Source: Bacillota bacterium (GTDB taxonomy: Bacteria > Bacillota > SHA-98 > UBA4971). From it: 64,000 bases of DNA. Location: positions 398,588 to 462,587 of the forward strand of contig JACIXY010000001.1 of the NCBI GenBank assembly GCA_014360195.1, in the 5' to 3' direction. The stretch's first letter is position 1; each line of letters starts with the position of its first letter. This document shows, piece after piece, positions 7,267 to 16,606 of the stretch. The translations under genes were made by a program, and so were the position numbers. Under the pieces are notes generated by a model, which worked only from the letters and a program-made list of their open reading frames with translations, was not told where the DNA came from and made no database searches.

Positions 7267-8807
7267 CAAACGGTCCGCGCCTGACCAGGCGCGTCGCCTT
7301 CATGGTTGCGCTCGCAATGACGCTGGCGTGCCTAGCGGCACCGCAGCCCTGGAAAGTGCGTGCAGAGGAGGCCGCAGCGAGCCAGGATGTTCCGTCGGCC
7401 TCACAGCAGGCCCAGGCCCAGGCTCAGGTTCAGCAGGAGCAGCAAGTCCCTGCTCAGGCAGAAGCCCTGCGGGGTGTGCCGGGAGAAGCGCAGGCACAGA
7501 CGCAGACACAGACACAGGGGCAGACGACACCTGCAGGGAGTGCCACAGCAGGCACCGCCCGAGCTGTAGGACACCCTGTCACGATCGACCTGAAGGGCGC
7601 CGACATCCGCGACGTCCTCAAGATCCTTGCGGAGCTCGGAGGCGTGAACATCGTCGCCGACCCGTCCGTGAGGGGCGAGGTTTCGCTGACCCTGAAGGCC
7701 GTTCCCGTGACCGACGCGGTGGAGCTCGTCACGCGCGCAACCGGCCTTGCCTACAGGTACGTCGGCAGCACCCTCGTGGTTGCCGCCCCCGGACGTTTCA
7801 AAGAGGGCTTCGACAAGGTCGAGACCAGGGTGTTCAAGCTGAGCTACTCCTCGCCGGCCGACATCAAGCAAGCTCTCAGCCTCGTGATCCCCGCCGACAA
7901 GCTCCAGGTGGACGAGCGCACGAACTCGGTCATAGCCTCGGGCACCCGAATAGAGCTCGATGAGGCTGCCAGGATCGTGGAAAAGCTGGATGTACCCATC
8001 CCCATGGTCCGCATCGACGCGCGGCTCGAGGAGATCGCCAAGGACGCGCTCGACGAGTACGGGATTAGCTGGCAGGAAGCGGGGGAGTACGGCGGATTCG
8101 GAAAGGTCTACATAAGGACGGACCCCGCGACGGGTGCGTTCGTAGGACTCTCCCTTGCAGTCGGGCCGTTCCTCAAGATGCTGGAAGACTCGGGTAAGGC
8201 TGTTACCATCGCTCGGCCTGGCACCACCACGCTAGACGGCACGGAGGCGCGGATATTCATCGGCGACAAGATCCCGGTCATAATCACCAGCTCCAGCGGC
8301 GGCGAGACGAGCCAGAGTGTGTCGTTCATCGAAGCTGGGGTCAAGCTCATCATCACGCCGCGCGTCAACCGCAACGGCCTCATAACGGTGCACGTCCATC
8401 CGGAGGTGTCGTCCATCCTCGGCAAGGAGCAGACCCAGGGCTACCCGCACGTGAGGACACGGGAGGCAGACTTCGTAGCCACGGTGCGGGACGGCGAGAC
8501 CCTCGCCATCGCGGGGCTGCTTCAGCGTGAGGAGATCGAGAGCATGCTGAAGTTTCCCATCCTGGGCGACATCCCCATCCTGGGTGAGCTTTTCAAGAAC
8601 AAGAAAGTCCAAGCCAAGGAGACGGAGATGGTCATATTCATCACGCCGCGCATAGTGACCGTGGATGACGCCGCGGCACGAACTGAGAAGGAGAATGGCG
8701 GGGTGAAGGAGAATATCCCGAGTCTGGCATCGCCCGCATCGCCAGGCCCCATTGGAGGTGCTTTGGAAAGCGGGAAGCCCGGTGAAGCTGGTGGCTCAGT
8801 GCCGTAG
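7263..8807 (+). CDS. pilQ: Secretin PilQ (type IV pilus outer-membrane channel)
   Basis: A secretin of 514 residues. It has an N-terminal signal peptide (hydrophobic run near 10-26 ending before RAEEAAAS), a Gln/Ala/Thr-rich linker (about 35-95) encoded partly by CAGACA-type hexamers, an STN/N0-like domain (VTIDLKGADIRDVLKILAELGG), an N1-type domain (FKLSYSSPADIKQAL), and a C-terminal secretin domain (about 255-480) with VPVIITS-like and PRV/HPEVSS motifs and the terminal ILGDIPILGELFK. Secretins form a gated ring in an outer membrane. It overlaps the pilO-P fusion by 4 bp. In a spore-former this suggests either a diderm envelope or a secretin used in another way. Confidence 0.9.
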   Translation: MTNGPRLTRRVAFMVALAMTLACLAAPQPWKVRAEEAAASQDVPSASQQAQAQAQVQQEQQVPAQAEALRGVPGEAQAQTQTQTQGQTTPAGSATAGTARAVGHPVTIDLKGADIRDVLKILAELGGVNIVADPSVRGEVSLTLKAVPVTDAVELVTRATGLAYRYVGSTLVVAAPGRFKEGFDKVETRVFKLSYSSPADIKQALSLVIPADKLQVDERTNSVIASGTRIELDEAARIVEKLDVPIPMVRIDARLEEIAKDALDEYGISWQEAGEYGGFGKVYIRTDPATGAFVGLSLAVGPFLKMLEDSGKAVTIARPGTTTLDGTEARIFIGDKIPVIITSSSGGETSQSVSFIEAGVKLIITPRVNRNGLITVHVHPEVSSILGKEQTQGYPHVRTREADFVATVRDGETLAIAGLLQREEIESMLKFPILGDIPILGELFKNKKVQAKETEMVIFITPRIVTVDDAAARTEKENGGVKENIPSLASPASPGPIGGALESGKPGEAGGSVP

Positions 8808-9124
8808 CGTCCTGCGCCAGACGACGGGCGGCAGGCGGCTCCCAACAGACGACTAGTATGAGGTAATCGGCGGCGGACACATGCGGGGGCGACCACACGC
8901 TCGTCGCAGTTGACGGGCTGGGCACGTCGTGAGTGGCGAATTCGAATGTTAAGCCATACGTTGCCGGCGCTCCGGGGTGGGTTGCCGGCGATTTCGCGAG
9001 GGGCCCCCCGAGCGACACGGGGCGCTAACCCCAAAAGCAGCACGGATTCGGTACGGCCGACCGGCCTTACGACCGACCTTGTATGGGCTTCTCGCGGTTA
9101 ACACAGTGGGTGGGAGGATACGAT
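8808..9124 (+). other. Intergenic region with a diverged copy of the CTAAGTG element core
   Basis: No convincing coding frame was found in these 317 bases between pilQ and the peptidase. Around 8978-9005 the sequence GGGTTGCCGGCGATTTCG and the following GAGGGG match the core of the element at 29446-29645 with three or four differences, so this is probably a decayed partial copy without terminal repeats. A GGGAGG at about 9112-9118 is the ribosome site of the next gene. Confidence 0.4.
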
Positions 9125-10201
9125 ATGGCACGCACAGCGAGGAGGATAGCGAAGCTGCGGGCGTCTCTCAAGGAACACGAAATCGACGCGCTCCTTGTGA
9201 CGCGCCCTGAGAACAGGCGCTACATGACGGGGTTCACGGGGTCCTCCGGGTTCGTGGTCATTTCCCAGGACCATGCCCTGCTCCTTACGGACTTCCGCTA
9301 CATCGAGCAGGCCACGTCCCAGGCGCCGGACTTGCGCATCGTCAAGCACGGCGTGAAGATGGTTGACACGTTGAAAGACGTCCTAGCCGAGATCGGAGTT
9401 GCGACCCTCGGCTTCGAGAAGGACGTCATCACCTATAAACAGCACGAGACTTTTGCGTCGGAGCTCGAAGGCGTCAAGCTGGTTCCAGTGGAAGGCATCG
9501 TCGAGAAGATGCGGATGGTGAAAGACGAGGAAGAAATCGAGAAGATTCAGCGGGCGGAAGCCCTTGGGGACGCTGCGTTCTCCCACATCCTTACGGTGAT
9601 GAAGCCGGGCATGACCGAGATCGAGGTCGCACTCGAGATGGAGTGGTTCATGAGGAAGAACGGCGCCGAGAGGGTCGGCTTCGATATCATAGTCGCATCC
9701 GGCGCGCATGGCGCCATGCCGCATGCCGTGGCCACCGAGAAGCGCCTGGTTCCCGGCGAGCTAATCGTGCTCGACTTCGGAGCGGTCGTCGACGGGTACC
9801 GGGGCGACACCACACGCACCGTGGCTCTGGGTCGGGCATCAGACGAGCAGCGCAGGATCTACGACATCGTCCTCCGCGCGCAGGAAGCGGCGCTCGACGG
9901 TATCAGGGCCGGCATGAAAGGCGAGGAGGCACATGGGATAGCACAGCGGATCATCGAGGAAGCGGGCTACGGCGAGAACTTCGGCCACGGGCTCGGGCAC
10001 GGGGTGGGCCTTGCGGTGCACGAGGAGCCGCGCCTTGCTCCGTCCTCGTCCACGGTGCTCGAGCCGGGCATGGTCGTGAGCGTCGAGCCAGGCATCTACC
10101 TCCCAGGGAACCTTGGCGTGCGTATCGAAGACCTGGTCGTCATCGAGGATGGGGGCGTGCGCAACCTCACGAAGTCACCGAAAGAGCTTATCGAGATCTA
10201 G
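9125..10201 (+). CDS. Xaa-Pro aminopeptidase/dipeptidase, M24 family
   Basis: A cytoplasmic metallopeptidase releasing residues next to proline. Residues 1-130 form the creatinase N domain (RPENRRYMTGFTGSSG); 135-358 form the pita-bread fold. The five metal ligands are visible as Asp in VLDFGAVVDG and in YRGDTTRT, His in GHGLGHGVGL, Glu in SVEPGIYLPG, and Glu in GVRIEDLV. ATG at 9125 was chosen because GGGAGG lies 6 bp before it; an in-frame ATG at 9083 lacks a ribosome site. It lies upstream of efp, as in many Bacillota. The family name YqhT/PepP fits equally well. Confidence 0.92.
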   Translation: MARTARRIAKLRASLKEHEIDALLVTRPENRRYMTGFTGSSGFVVISQDHALLLTDFRYIEQATSQAPDLRIVKHGVKMVDTLKDVLAEIGVATLGFEKDVITYKQHETFASELEGVKLVPVEGIVEKMRMVKDEEEIEKIQRAEALGDAAFSHILTVMKPGMTEIEVALEMEWFMRKNGAERVGFDIIVASGAHGAMPHAVATEKRLVPGELIVLDFGAVVDGYRGDTTRTVALGRASDEQRRIYDIVLRAQEAALDGIRAGMKGEEAHGIAQRIIEEAGYGENFGHGLGHGVGLAVHEEPRLAPSSSTVLEPGMVVSVEPGIYLPGNLGVRIEDLVVIEDGGVRNLTKSPKELIEI

Positions 10202-10371
10202 TTCCGCTTGGACATCGAGGTCCAGCTCGATACGGACGTGTAACCGCGCGCACCATAAGACATTCGCCGCCGATGCACCAGCCGATGCACTAAATATCCG
10301 CCGACAAGAGAGGATAATCTAGAGACGGCGCGAATTACATCTGTATTTGATCCAGTTCGGGGGGTGGGTGC

Positions 10372-10929
10372 ATGATATCTACCAATGACTTTCACACAGG
10401 CCTTACCATTGAGCTCGACGGCGAGGTCTACACCGTGGTGGACTTCCAGCACGTGAAGCCCGGCAAGGGCTCCGCGTTCGTCCGCTCCAGGCTCAAGAAC
10501 GTCAAGACCGGGTATGTCATAGAAAAGACCTTCCGGGCGGGCGAGAAGCTCCCACGGGCACACATAGACTACAGGGAAATGCAGTACCTCTATAGCTCGG
10601 GCGACGAGAACTATTTCATGGATACGTCCACTTATGAGCAGCTCGTCCTCAGCAACGAAACGCTCGGCGACGCAAAGAAGTACCTTAAGGAGAATATGGT
10701 CATCGGCGTTCAGATGTATGAGGGTTCGCCCATCGGGGTTGAGCTCCCCAACTTCGTGGAGCTTGCCGTGGTGGATACCGACCCGGGCCTGCGCGGCGAC
10801 ACCGCGACAGGCGGGTCCAAGCCTGCCACCCTCGAGACGGGCGCCGTGGTCCAGGTGCCTCTTTTCGTGAACATCGGCGATGTCATCAGGGTGGACACGC
10901 GCACCGGCCAGTACCTGGAGCGAGTCTAG
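10372..10929 (+). CDS. efp: Translation elongation factor P
   Basis: EF-P enters the ribosomal E site and relieves stalling at polyproline stretches, which are common in this proteome (for example in the pilus linkers). It is 185 residues long with three OB-like domains. Residues 1-65 include the modification loop [11 protein letters not shown], with the tip Lys near residue 34; the central domain has [10 protein letters not shown]; the C-terminal motif is [20 protein letters not shown], with the usual Gly-Asp. The start is ATG at 10372, preceded by GGGGGGTGGG. It sits directly before spoIIIA as in Bacillus subtilis. Confidence 0.96.
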   Translation: MISTNDFHTGLTIELDGEVYTVVDFQHVKPGKGSAFVRSRLKNVKTGYVIEKTFRAGEKLPRAHIDYREMQYLYSSGDENYFMDTSTYEQLVLSNETLGDAKKYLKENMVIGVQMYEGSPIGVELPNFVELAVVDTDPGLRGDTATGGSKPATLETGAVVQVPLFVNIGDVIRVDTRTGQYLERV

Positions 10930-11171
10930 CGAATTCTTCAGGGGGCGCGCCCGCCATACCACGAAAACGTGTCACGCGTTTTCATGCCCCAATGGTGGCG
11001 CCTGAGGTCGCCATCAGGAACCACCTTGAAGGCTACCCGCGGTCGCGTCTGAGTCTTGCGATGACACCGGCCTGCTGACCGGCCGGAGACCTGCCGGAGG
11101 AATCCCCTCTGCCCGCGGACCTTATCCTGCTGCGTGCCCCCGCATCTTGCTGGCGATCACGAAAAGGCCAG
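10930..11171 (+). other. Intergenic region between efp and spoIIIA with a short hairpin
   Basis: No gene was seen. A perfect 7-bp hairpin, GAAAACG with CGTTTTC, lies at 10963-10983, nested inside a GGGGGC/GCCCC outer pairing (about 10941-10990). It lacks a T-run and may be a weak terminator or mRNA-end stabiliser for efp. The rest is GC-rich with no feature I can name. Confidence 0.4.
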
Positions 11172-11206
11172 GCGCGGAGGTGGTAACTTGATTACCATCT
11201 CCGCGC
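11172..11206 (+). other. Strong 15-bp hairpin just upstream of the spoIIIA promoter
   Basis: GCGCGGAGGTGGTAA pairs with TTACCATCTCCGCGC (one G-T) around a 5-base loop. Only TAATTT follows, so it is not a textbook terminator, but it sits 6 bp before the presumed sigma-E -35 element. It could stop read-through into spoIIIA or bind a protein. Confidence 0.5.
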
Positions 11207-11212
11207 TAATTT

Positions 11213-11241
11213 GTCATAAAACCCGTCCCCCCGCATAAGCA
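11213..11241 (+). promoter_or_regulatory. Putative sigma-E promoter of the spoIIIA operon
   Basis: GTCATAAA (11213-11220) resembles the sigma-E -35 consensus and CATAAGCA (11234-11241) the -10 consensus CATACAAT. The 13-bp spacer is within the 13-15 bp sigma-E range. Transcription would start near 11248, just before the ribosome site of spoIIIAA, as expected for a mother-cell operon. Confidence 0.65.
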
Positions 11242-11265
11242 TGGTTACAAGAGGGGGGACGTGCC

Positions 11266-12276
11266 TTGCTGCCGGAAGGACGATGCGGACGGCCGATGAA
11301 CCAGGTGATCCTGGACGAGATCCTGCCCTGCCTTCCCGTCAAGCTGCGATCGGCCATGCAGATGCTACCAGCGGAGCTGCTTGCGAGGACCCACGAAATC
11401 CGCCTGCGCCGGGGCCGCCCGGTGATGTTGGTCGCAGGGGACGACGAGGTGTTCGTCTCATCCCGGGGCGGAGTTGCCCTCGGGCCTGACGAGGGTTACA
11501 TCCTTAGCGATCAGGAGACGCTCGTCACGCTTCAGCTCATGGCGGGCTCGTCCATTTACACCTACGAGGACGAGATCCGCCAGGGTTACGTCACGCTGCG
11601 GGGCGGCCACAGGGTGGGCATCGTAGGCCGGGCTGTGGTGCAGGATGGCGCCGTCAAGGTTATCAAGGACGTCTCCGGCTTCTGCATCAGGATATCCCGT
11701 GAAGTGATGGGCGCGGCCGACGCGGTCATGCCGCACCTTGTCAAGTCACATAACCGTCTCTTCCATACGCTCATCGTCTCACCCCCGCGTTGCGGCAAAA
11801 CGACGCTCTTGCGCGACATAGCTCGACAAGCAAGCGACGGGGTCCCGTCCCTCGGCCTTGCCGGATTGCGTGTTGGAGTCGTCGACGAGCGCTCCGAGAT
11901 AGCGGCCTGTTACGGCGGGATCCCCCAGAACACCGTGGGCCTGCGCACCGACGTCCTTGACGCCTGCCCGAAGGCGGCAGGCATGATCATGCTCGTGAGA
12001 TCCATGTCGCCGGACCTTGTGGTCACGGACGAGATCGGCAGGGAGGACGACGCCGTGGCCGTCCGGGAGGTTATGAACGCCGGGGTAAGCATCGTGGCGA
12101 CGGCCCATGGAGAGTCGCTGGAGGACGTTGTGAGGCGCCCTGCGCTCAGGTGCCTCTTCGAGGCGCAGATGTTCGAGAGAGTGGTGACCTTGAGCTCTAC
12201 CGAAGGCCCGGGCACGGTCGAGACCGTCCTCGACCTGAAGACAGGAAAACCCGTGCTGACCCGCTCGGCCCGTTAG
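11266..12276 (+). CDS. spoIIIAA: Stage III sporulation protein AA
   Basis: SpoIIIAA is the predicted AAA-type ATPase of the mother-cell side of the SpoIIIA-SpoIIQ feeding-tube complex, related to secretion ATPases. Walker A is SPPRCGKTTLLRDIAR near residue 170; Walker B and sensor regions include DLVVTDEIGREDDA and an AxAHGES motif. TTG at 11266 follows GAGGGGGG by 7 bp and is preferred. The ATG at 11296 (MNQVILDEIL) would match relatives slightly better but lacks a well-placed ribosome site. It is the first gene of an intact eight-gene operon. Confidence 0.95.
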   Translation: MLPEGRCGRPMNQVILDEILPCLPVKLRSAMQMLPAELLARTHEIRLRRGRPVMLVAGDDEVFVSSRGGVALGPDEGYILSDQETLVTLQLMAGSSIYTYEDEIRQGYVTLRGGHRVGIVGRAVVQDGAVKVIKDVSGFCIRISREVMGAADAVMPHLVKSHNRLFHTLIVSPPRCGKTTLLRDIARQASDGVPSLGLAGLRVGVVDERSEIAACYGGIPQNTVGLRTDVLDACPKAAGMIMLVRSMSPDLVVTDEIGREDDAVAVREVMNAGVSIVATAHGESLEDVVRRPALRCLFEAQMFERVVTLSSTEGPGTVETVLDLKTGKPVLTRSAR

Positions 12277-12366
12277 GGTCCGGCAGTACCCGGACGGCCG
12301 CGGCTACGCCCTGGGCCAGACCTGCTCCCGTCCGCCCCTGCGGTCAGGTTACGACAGTTGGGGACG

Positions 12367-12402
12367 GTTGGAGTTGGAGTTGGAGTTGGAGTTGGAGTTG
12401 GG
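12367..12402 (+). repeat. GTTGGA hexanucleotide tandem repeat
   Basis: Five units of GTTGGA plus a final GTTGGG lie in the 177-bp gap between spoIIIAA and spoIIIAB, about 50 bp before the spoIIIAB start. The frame through the repeat is open and could extend spoIIIAB with a Val/Gly stretch, but the ribosome site at 12439-12445 argues that the repeat is untranslated leader. Confidence 0.85.
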
Positions 12403-12453
12403 GCTGAAGATGGAGCCTGGGGCCTAGCCGGGCGTCGTAAGGAGGCGAGTCCT

Positions 12454-12969
12454 GTGGTGAGGCTCCTCGGCGCGGCCCTGGTTGTGGGATCTGCCGCCCT
12501 CATCGGAAACACGATGGCGAGGAACTACTCCGAGCGCCCCCGCCAGCTCGCCGAGATAGCGTCGGCATTCGCCGTGCTGGAAACGGAGATTTCCTACGCG
12601 AGGACGCCGCTGGCTGAAGCCCTGGTGCGCGCATGCGGCACTCGCCGGGGCGTAGGGATGCGGGTATTCCGTCTTGCGGCGGATCTCATCAGGTCTTCCG
12701 AGCTTCTGCCCGGCGAGGCCTGGCGGACGGCGGTGCACCGCGTCTACGCGTGGTCGGCCCTCGCGCCCGAGGACCGCGAGGCGCTGCTCGCGTTCGGAGA
12801 GACCCTCGGAGCGTGCGGCGCTGAGGACCAGCTCCGACACCTGGCCCTCGCGCGCGAGCGGCTTCGCGCAAACGAGGTTAGGGCGCGGGATGAGGCGGAG
12901 CGCATGGCGAGGATGTGGCGGTATCTCGGTGTGACCGTGGGCGCTATGGTAGCCCTTCTCTTATACTGA
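12454..12969 (+). CDS. spoIIIAB: Stage III sporulation protein AB
   Basis: SpoIIIAB resembles the PilC/GspF platform and anchors the SpoIIIA complex in the mother-cell membrane. It has an N-terminal transmembrane helix (VRLLGAALVVGSAALIG), the family signature YSERPRQLAEI, and a C-terminal hydrophobic helix (YLGVTVGAMVALLLY). The start is GTG at 12454, 8 bp after AAGGAGG. This gives 171 residues, the same length as the B. subtilis protein. An upstream in-frame extension would run through the hexanucleotide repeat and is rejected. Confidence 0.93.
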   Translation: MVRLLGAALVVGSAALIGNTMARNYSERPRQLAEIASAFAVLETEISYARTPLAEALVRACGTRRGVGMRVFRLAADLIRSSELLPGEAWRTAVHRVYAWSALAPEDREALLAFGETLGACGAEDQLRHLALARERLRANEVRARDEAERMARMWRYLGVTVGAMVALLLY

Positions 12970-13024
12970 GCCGCAGGCTGCCAGAACCGGGCGCCGGCCC
13001 ACGCTGATGAAGGGAGATGACGGA

Positions 13025-13225
13025 ATGCCGGGCATAGACATCGTCTTCAAGGTCGCCGGGATAGGCATCATCTCCATCGTCGTAGCCCTGATCTTCGAGC
13101 AGGTGGGCAGGAAAGACTTCGCCTGGGCCGCCACGGTCATCGGCGCCGCCCTGGTGTTCGGCGTGGCGCTCCTTCAGTTCAAGGAGCTTCTGGATGACAT
13201 CCTCACCGTGTTCAGGCTCTGGTAG
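13025..13225 (+). CDS. spoIIIAC: Stage III sporulation protein AC
   Basis: A small two-helix membrane protein of the SpoIIIA channel complex. It is 66 residues, close to the usual 65-68, with helices at about 5-27 (VFKVAGIGIISIVVALIF) and 34-58. The family pattern FEQVGRKDFA is in the connecting loop. ATG at 13025 follows AAGGGAGA by 8 bp; the ATG at 13007 lies within that ribosome site region and is less likely. Confidence 0.92.
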   Translation: MPGIDIVFKVAGIGIISIVVALIFEQVGRKDFAWAATVIGAALVFGVALLQFKELLDDILTVFRLW

Positions 13226-13231
13226 CCTGGA

Positions 13232-13642
13232 ATGCGGCAGTGCGGGGTGCAGGCCTTGGATATCGCTAAGGTGCTTGCTGTGTGCGTGGTGGCGACCGTC
13301 CTCGTGGTGCTCCTGCGGTCCCAGAGGCCGGAGATGGCCATCTGGCTCAGCATCGTGACGGGCGTAATAGTGTTCGCGGCCATGCTCGGGCACATCAGCT
13401 ATCTTGTGCGCGCTCTCACCGATCTCGCGTCGAGGACCAGGTCGGGCAACGTGTATTTCACCACGGTCCTGAAGGTGATCGGCGTTGCGTACCTCGCCGG
13501 GTTCGGGGCCGAGGTGTGCCGGGACGCGGGCGAGGGCGCCATAGCGACGAAGCTCGAGTTCGCGGGCAAAGTGATGATACTCGTCATGGCGCTCCCGGTG
13601 CTCGTTGCCGTGCTCGAGACGATCACGCGTTTTCTGAGGTAA
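13232..13642 (+). CDS. spoIIIAD: Stage III sporulation protein AD
   Basis: A membrane protein of the SpoIIIA complex, related to SpoIIIAC. It has 136 residues with four predicted helices and the family motif YLAGFGAEVCRDAGEGAIATKLEFAGK split around residues 90-116. The start is ATG at 13232, 6 bp after the spoIIIAC stop; a TTG at 13256 is a possible alternative that would trim eight residues. No strong ribosome site is visible, so coupling to spoIIIAC is likely. Confidence 0.92.
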   Translation: MRQCGVQALDIAKVLAVCVVATVLVVLLRSQRPEMAIWLSIVTGVIVFAAMLGHISYLVRALTDLASRTRSGNVYFTTVLKVIGVAYLAGFGAEVCRDAGEGAIATKLEFAGKVMILVMALPVLVAVLETITRFLR

Positions 13643-13811
13643 CTTGGCGAGCCGGAAACCTGGACGTCCTGGCGGGGTCCAGGGAGGCAAGCGAAGAGGC
13701 TGCCGCCCTGGAAGAGCTCTACACGAGGCGCGGCTCACAGAGGATCCCTGGAGGGGATGGCCGAAAAGCGGGGTCTTGGGCCCGCCTGCCGGCCAGGGAA
13801 GGATGCCTGTG

Positions 13812-15173
13812 ATGCGCGAACAGCGTGCCCTGGAAAACTTACATCGCCGCCCAGTAGCGCGTCTGACCCGCTTGCAAGCTCGACGGATGGCGCGCACATG
13901 CCGCGGTCCTGGAGGCCGCGCGTCGGCGGCAACATGGGTGTCCGTCGCGCTACCGGTGGTCCTGATGCTGGCGGTCGCCGCATGGCCCGACGGAGCGAGA
14001 GCGGCCGCATCAGCCCAGGCCCCCGTGGCACAGGAAGCCGCTACCGCCTCCTCCGGCTCACAGCCGGGCCGCCCTGCGTCCCCGGACGACATCGTAAGGG
14101 CGCAGATGGACGCCATGGACACGGCAGCCCTTGAAAGCTTCCTGAGGGACGTGGACGCGGACGTCAAGGAGTTTTTCCCCGAGCTCGACCTTGCGGGAAT
14201 GCTGAAGGCGCCGCGGGGTGCGGCGGGTCGACTCGAGCCCGGGAGGATTGCCGCGGGTATCGTGAGACTGGTCGCAGCCGAAGTGCGGGCGAGCCTCGCC
14301 CTTCTCGGGCAGCTCATAGTGCTTGCGGTGATGTGCTCGGTGCTCTCGGAGTTTGCGTCGGGCCTGGGCGCGGAGCAGGCTACGGGGATCGCGCGGGCCG
14401 CGTGTTTCATGGTCCTGGCTGTGATGGCTATTAACAGCTTCCTCGTGACCACGCGGGTCGCAACGGCCGCTGTTGACAGGATGACCTCGTTCGTCCACTC
14501 CGCAACGCCCCTGCTCTTTGCCTTGCTCGCCGCGGCCGGAGGGGTTACGTCGGCGGCGGTAATGAGCCCCGCGGTGGTGGCTGCCGCCGGGGCCACGAGC
14601 GGCTTCGTGAACAACCTCGTGTTTCCGCTGATATTCCTCTCGGCGGTGCTCGAGGTGACCAGCATGATCACCGAACGCGTCCAGCTCACGCGCCTGTCGG
14701 CCCTCCTGCGCGATGGGGCAGTGGCGGCGCTCGGCGGGTTCATGACGCTCTTCGTGGGTGTGATGGCCGTGCGAGGTGTGGGGGCGGCCGTTACCGATAC
14801 CCTGTCGATCCGGGCAGCGAAGTTCGTCTCGGGGACGTTCATCCCTGTGGTCGGGAAGATGTTCTCCGACGCCGTCGCCATGGTCGCAAGCTGCTCTGTG
14901 CTCATCCAGAGCGGTCTTACGGTGGTCGGTCTTCTTGGGGTGTTCATGATATGTCTGGTCCCTGCTGCGAAGATCTTCGCCGTGGCGGCCATGTACAAAG
15001 TAGCCGGCGCTGTGGTGCAGCCCATGGGTGACGAGCAGCTGGCGCGCTGCCTCGGGGCCCTCGGCAACACGCTCGTCATGGTCCTTGTGTCCCTGGCTGT
15101 GTCGGCGTTCGCGTTCATCGCGGCCATGACCGTGGTGGCGGGCCTTGCCAATTTGACGGCCGCGATGAGGTAG
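13812..15173 (+). CDS. spoIIIAE: Stage III sporulation protein AE
   Basis: A polytopic membrane protein with permease-like topology, thought to form part of the trans-septal channel needed for late forespore gene expression. The N-terminus carries a signal-like hydrophobic segment (WVSVALPVVLMLAVAAW), then an Ala/Ser-rich spacer, an amphipathic region with FFPELDLAGML, and about seven hydrophobic helices. The start is ATG at 13812, with GGGAAGG about 9 bp upstream (ATG at 13803 is an alternative). About 170 bases separate it from spoIIIAD; the frame is open through them, but the encoded Arg/Pro-rich sequence looks untranslated. Confidence 0.92.
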   Translation: MREQRALENLHRRPVARLTRLQARRMARTCRGPGGRASAATWVSVALPVVLMLAVAAWPDGARAAASAQAPVAQEAATASSGSQPGRPASPDDIVRAQMDAMDTAALESFLRDVDADVKEFFPELDLAGMLKAPRGAAGRLEPGRIAAGIVRLVAAEVRASLALLGQLIVLAVMCSVLSEFASGLGAEQATGIARAACFMVLAVMAINSFLVTTRVATAAVDRMTSFVHSATPLLFALLAAAGGVTSAAVMSPAVVAAAGATSGFVNNLVFPLIFLSAVLEVTSMITERVQLTRLSALLRDGAVAALGGFMTLFVGVMAVRGVGAAVTDTLSIRAAKFVSGTFIPVVGKMFSDAVAMVASCSVLIQSGLTVVGLLGVFMICLVPAAKIFAVAAMYKVAGAVVQPMGDEQLARCLGALGNTLVMVLVSLAVSAFAFIAAMTVVAGLANLTAAMR

Positions 15174-15200
15174 GCGGGACGGCGTAAGAGGTGGCGTGAG

Positions 15201-15914
<714 letters not shown>

Positions 15915-15934
15915 ATCGTGCGAGGTGACCTGAC

Positions 15935-16597
15935 GTGGCGCAAGGCATCATAGACTTCATCGCGAACCTGCTGGAGGGCAGGGATGAAGCGGGCGGCGGC
16001 CTCAAGGCCCCGCAGATCCGCAAGATCGGATGGCTCATCCTTGTCGGCCTCGTGGGCGTCCTCCTTCTGGTTATCGGATTCTCGCCTAGGCTGCAGAGCC
16101 CGTCCGGGACCCCCGGCATGCCCCGCCCCGGGGCGACAGACGGAGCCGCGCCAGTTGCCGCCGGGCCCGGAGCGGTTGCGGTAGATGTGCTTGGATCTCA
16201 CGAGTCATACCTTGAACGCAGGCTTGAGGAGATCCTTCGGGAGATCGAAGGGGCTGGCAGGGTAAGCGTCAAGCTCACCTTTGCAACCGGACGCATGTAT
16301 GAGTATGCAGAGAATGCCACCCGCGAGGAGAGTACCACGAGGGAGCATGACTCAGGAGGGATGAGGAGAGAGACAACGGAGGTCAGAACGAGCGGAGAGG
16401 TGGTTACCACGCAGGAGCGGGCAACGGGGTACGCAGTGCCCGTAGTCCGCAACGTGCTCGAACCGAGGGTCCAGGGGGTGCTGGTGGTCTCAGATGGCGC
16501 GAGAGACGCTCGCGTGAGGAGCGCTCTTACCGAGGCCGTTGCGACCGTCCTTGACATACCGCCGCACAAGGTTGCGGTATTGCCGAGACAGAGGTAG
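15935..16597 (+). CDS. spoIIIAG: Stage III sporulation protein AG
   Basis: SpoIIIAG forms the large multimeric ring of the mother-cell half of the feeding tube and has a ring-building motif fold related to secretion systems. It is 220 residues long with one transmembrane helix at about 30-50 (KIGWLILVGLVGVLLLVIGF). A soluble domain follows, with LEEILREIEGAGRVSVKLTF, a Thr/Ser/Glu-rich beta insertion, and VLVVSDGARDARVRSALTEAV. The start is GTG at 15935 behind GAGGTGA. Confidence 0.94.
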   Translation: MAQGIIDFIANLLEGRDEAGGGLKAPQIRKIGWLILVGLVGVLLLVIGFSPRLQSPSGTPGMPRPGATDGAAPVAAGPGAVAVDVLGSHESYLERRLEEILREIEGAGRVSVKLTFATGRMYEYAENATREESTTREHDSGGMRRETTEVRTSGEVVTTQERATGYAVPVVRNVLEPRVQGVLVVSDGARDARVRSALTEAVATVLDIPPHKVAVLPRQR

Positions 16598-16606
16598 GTG
16601 ACGCTC

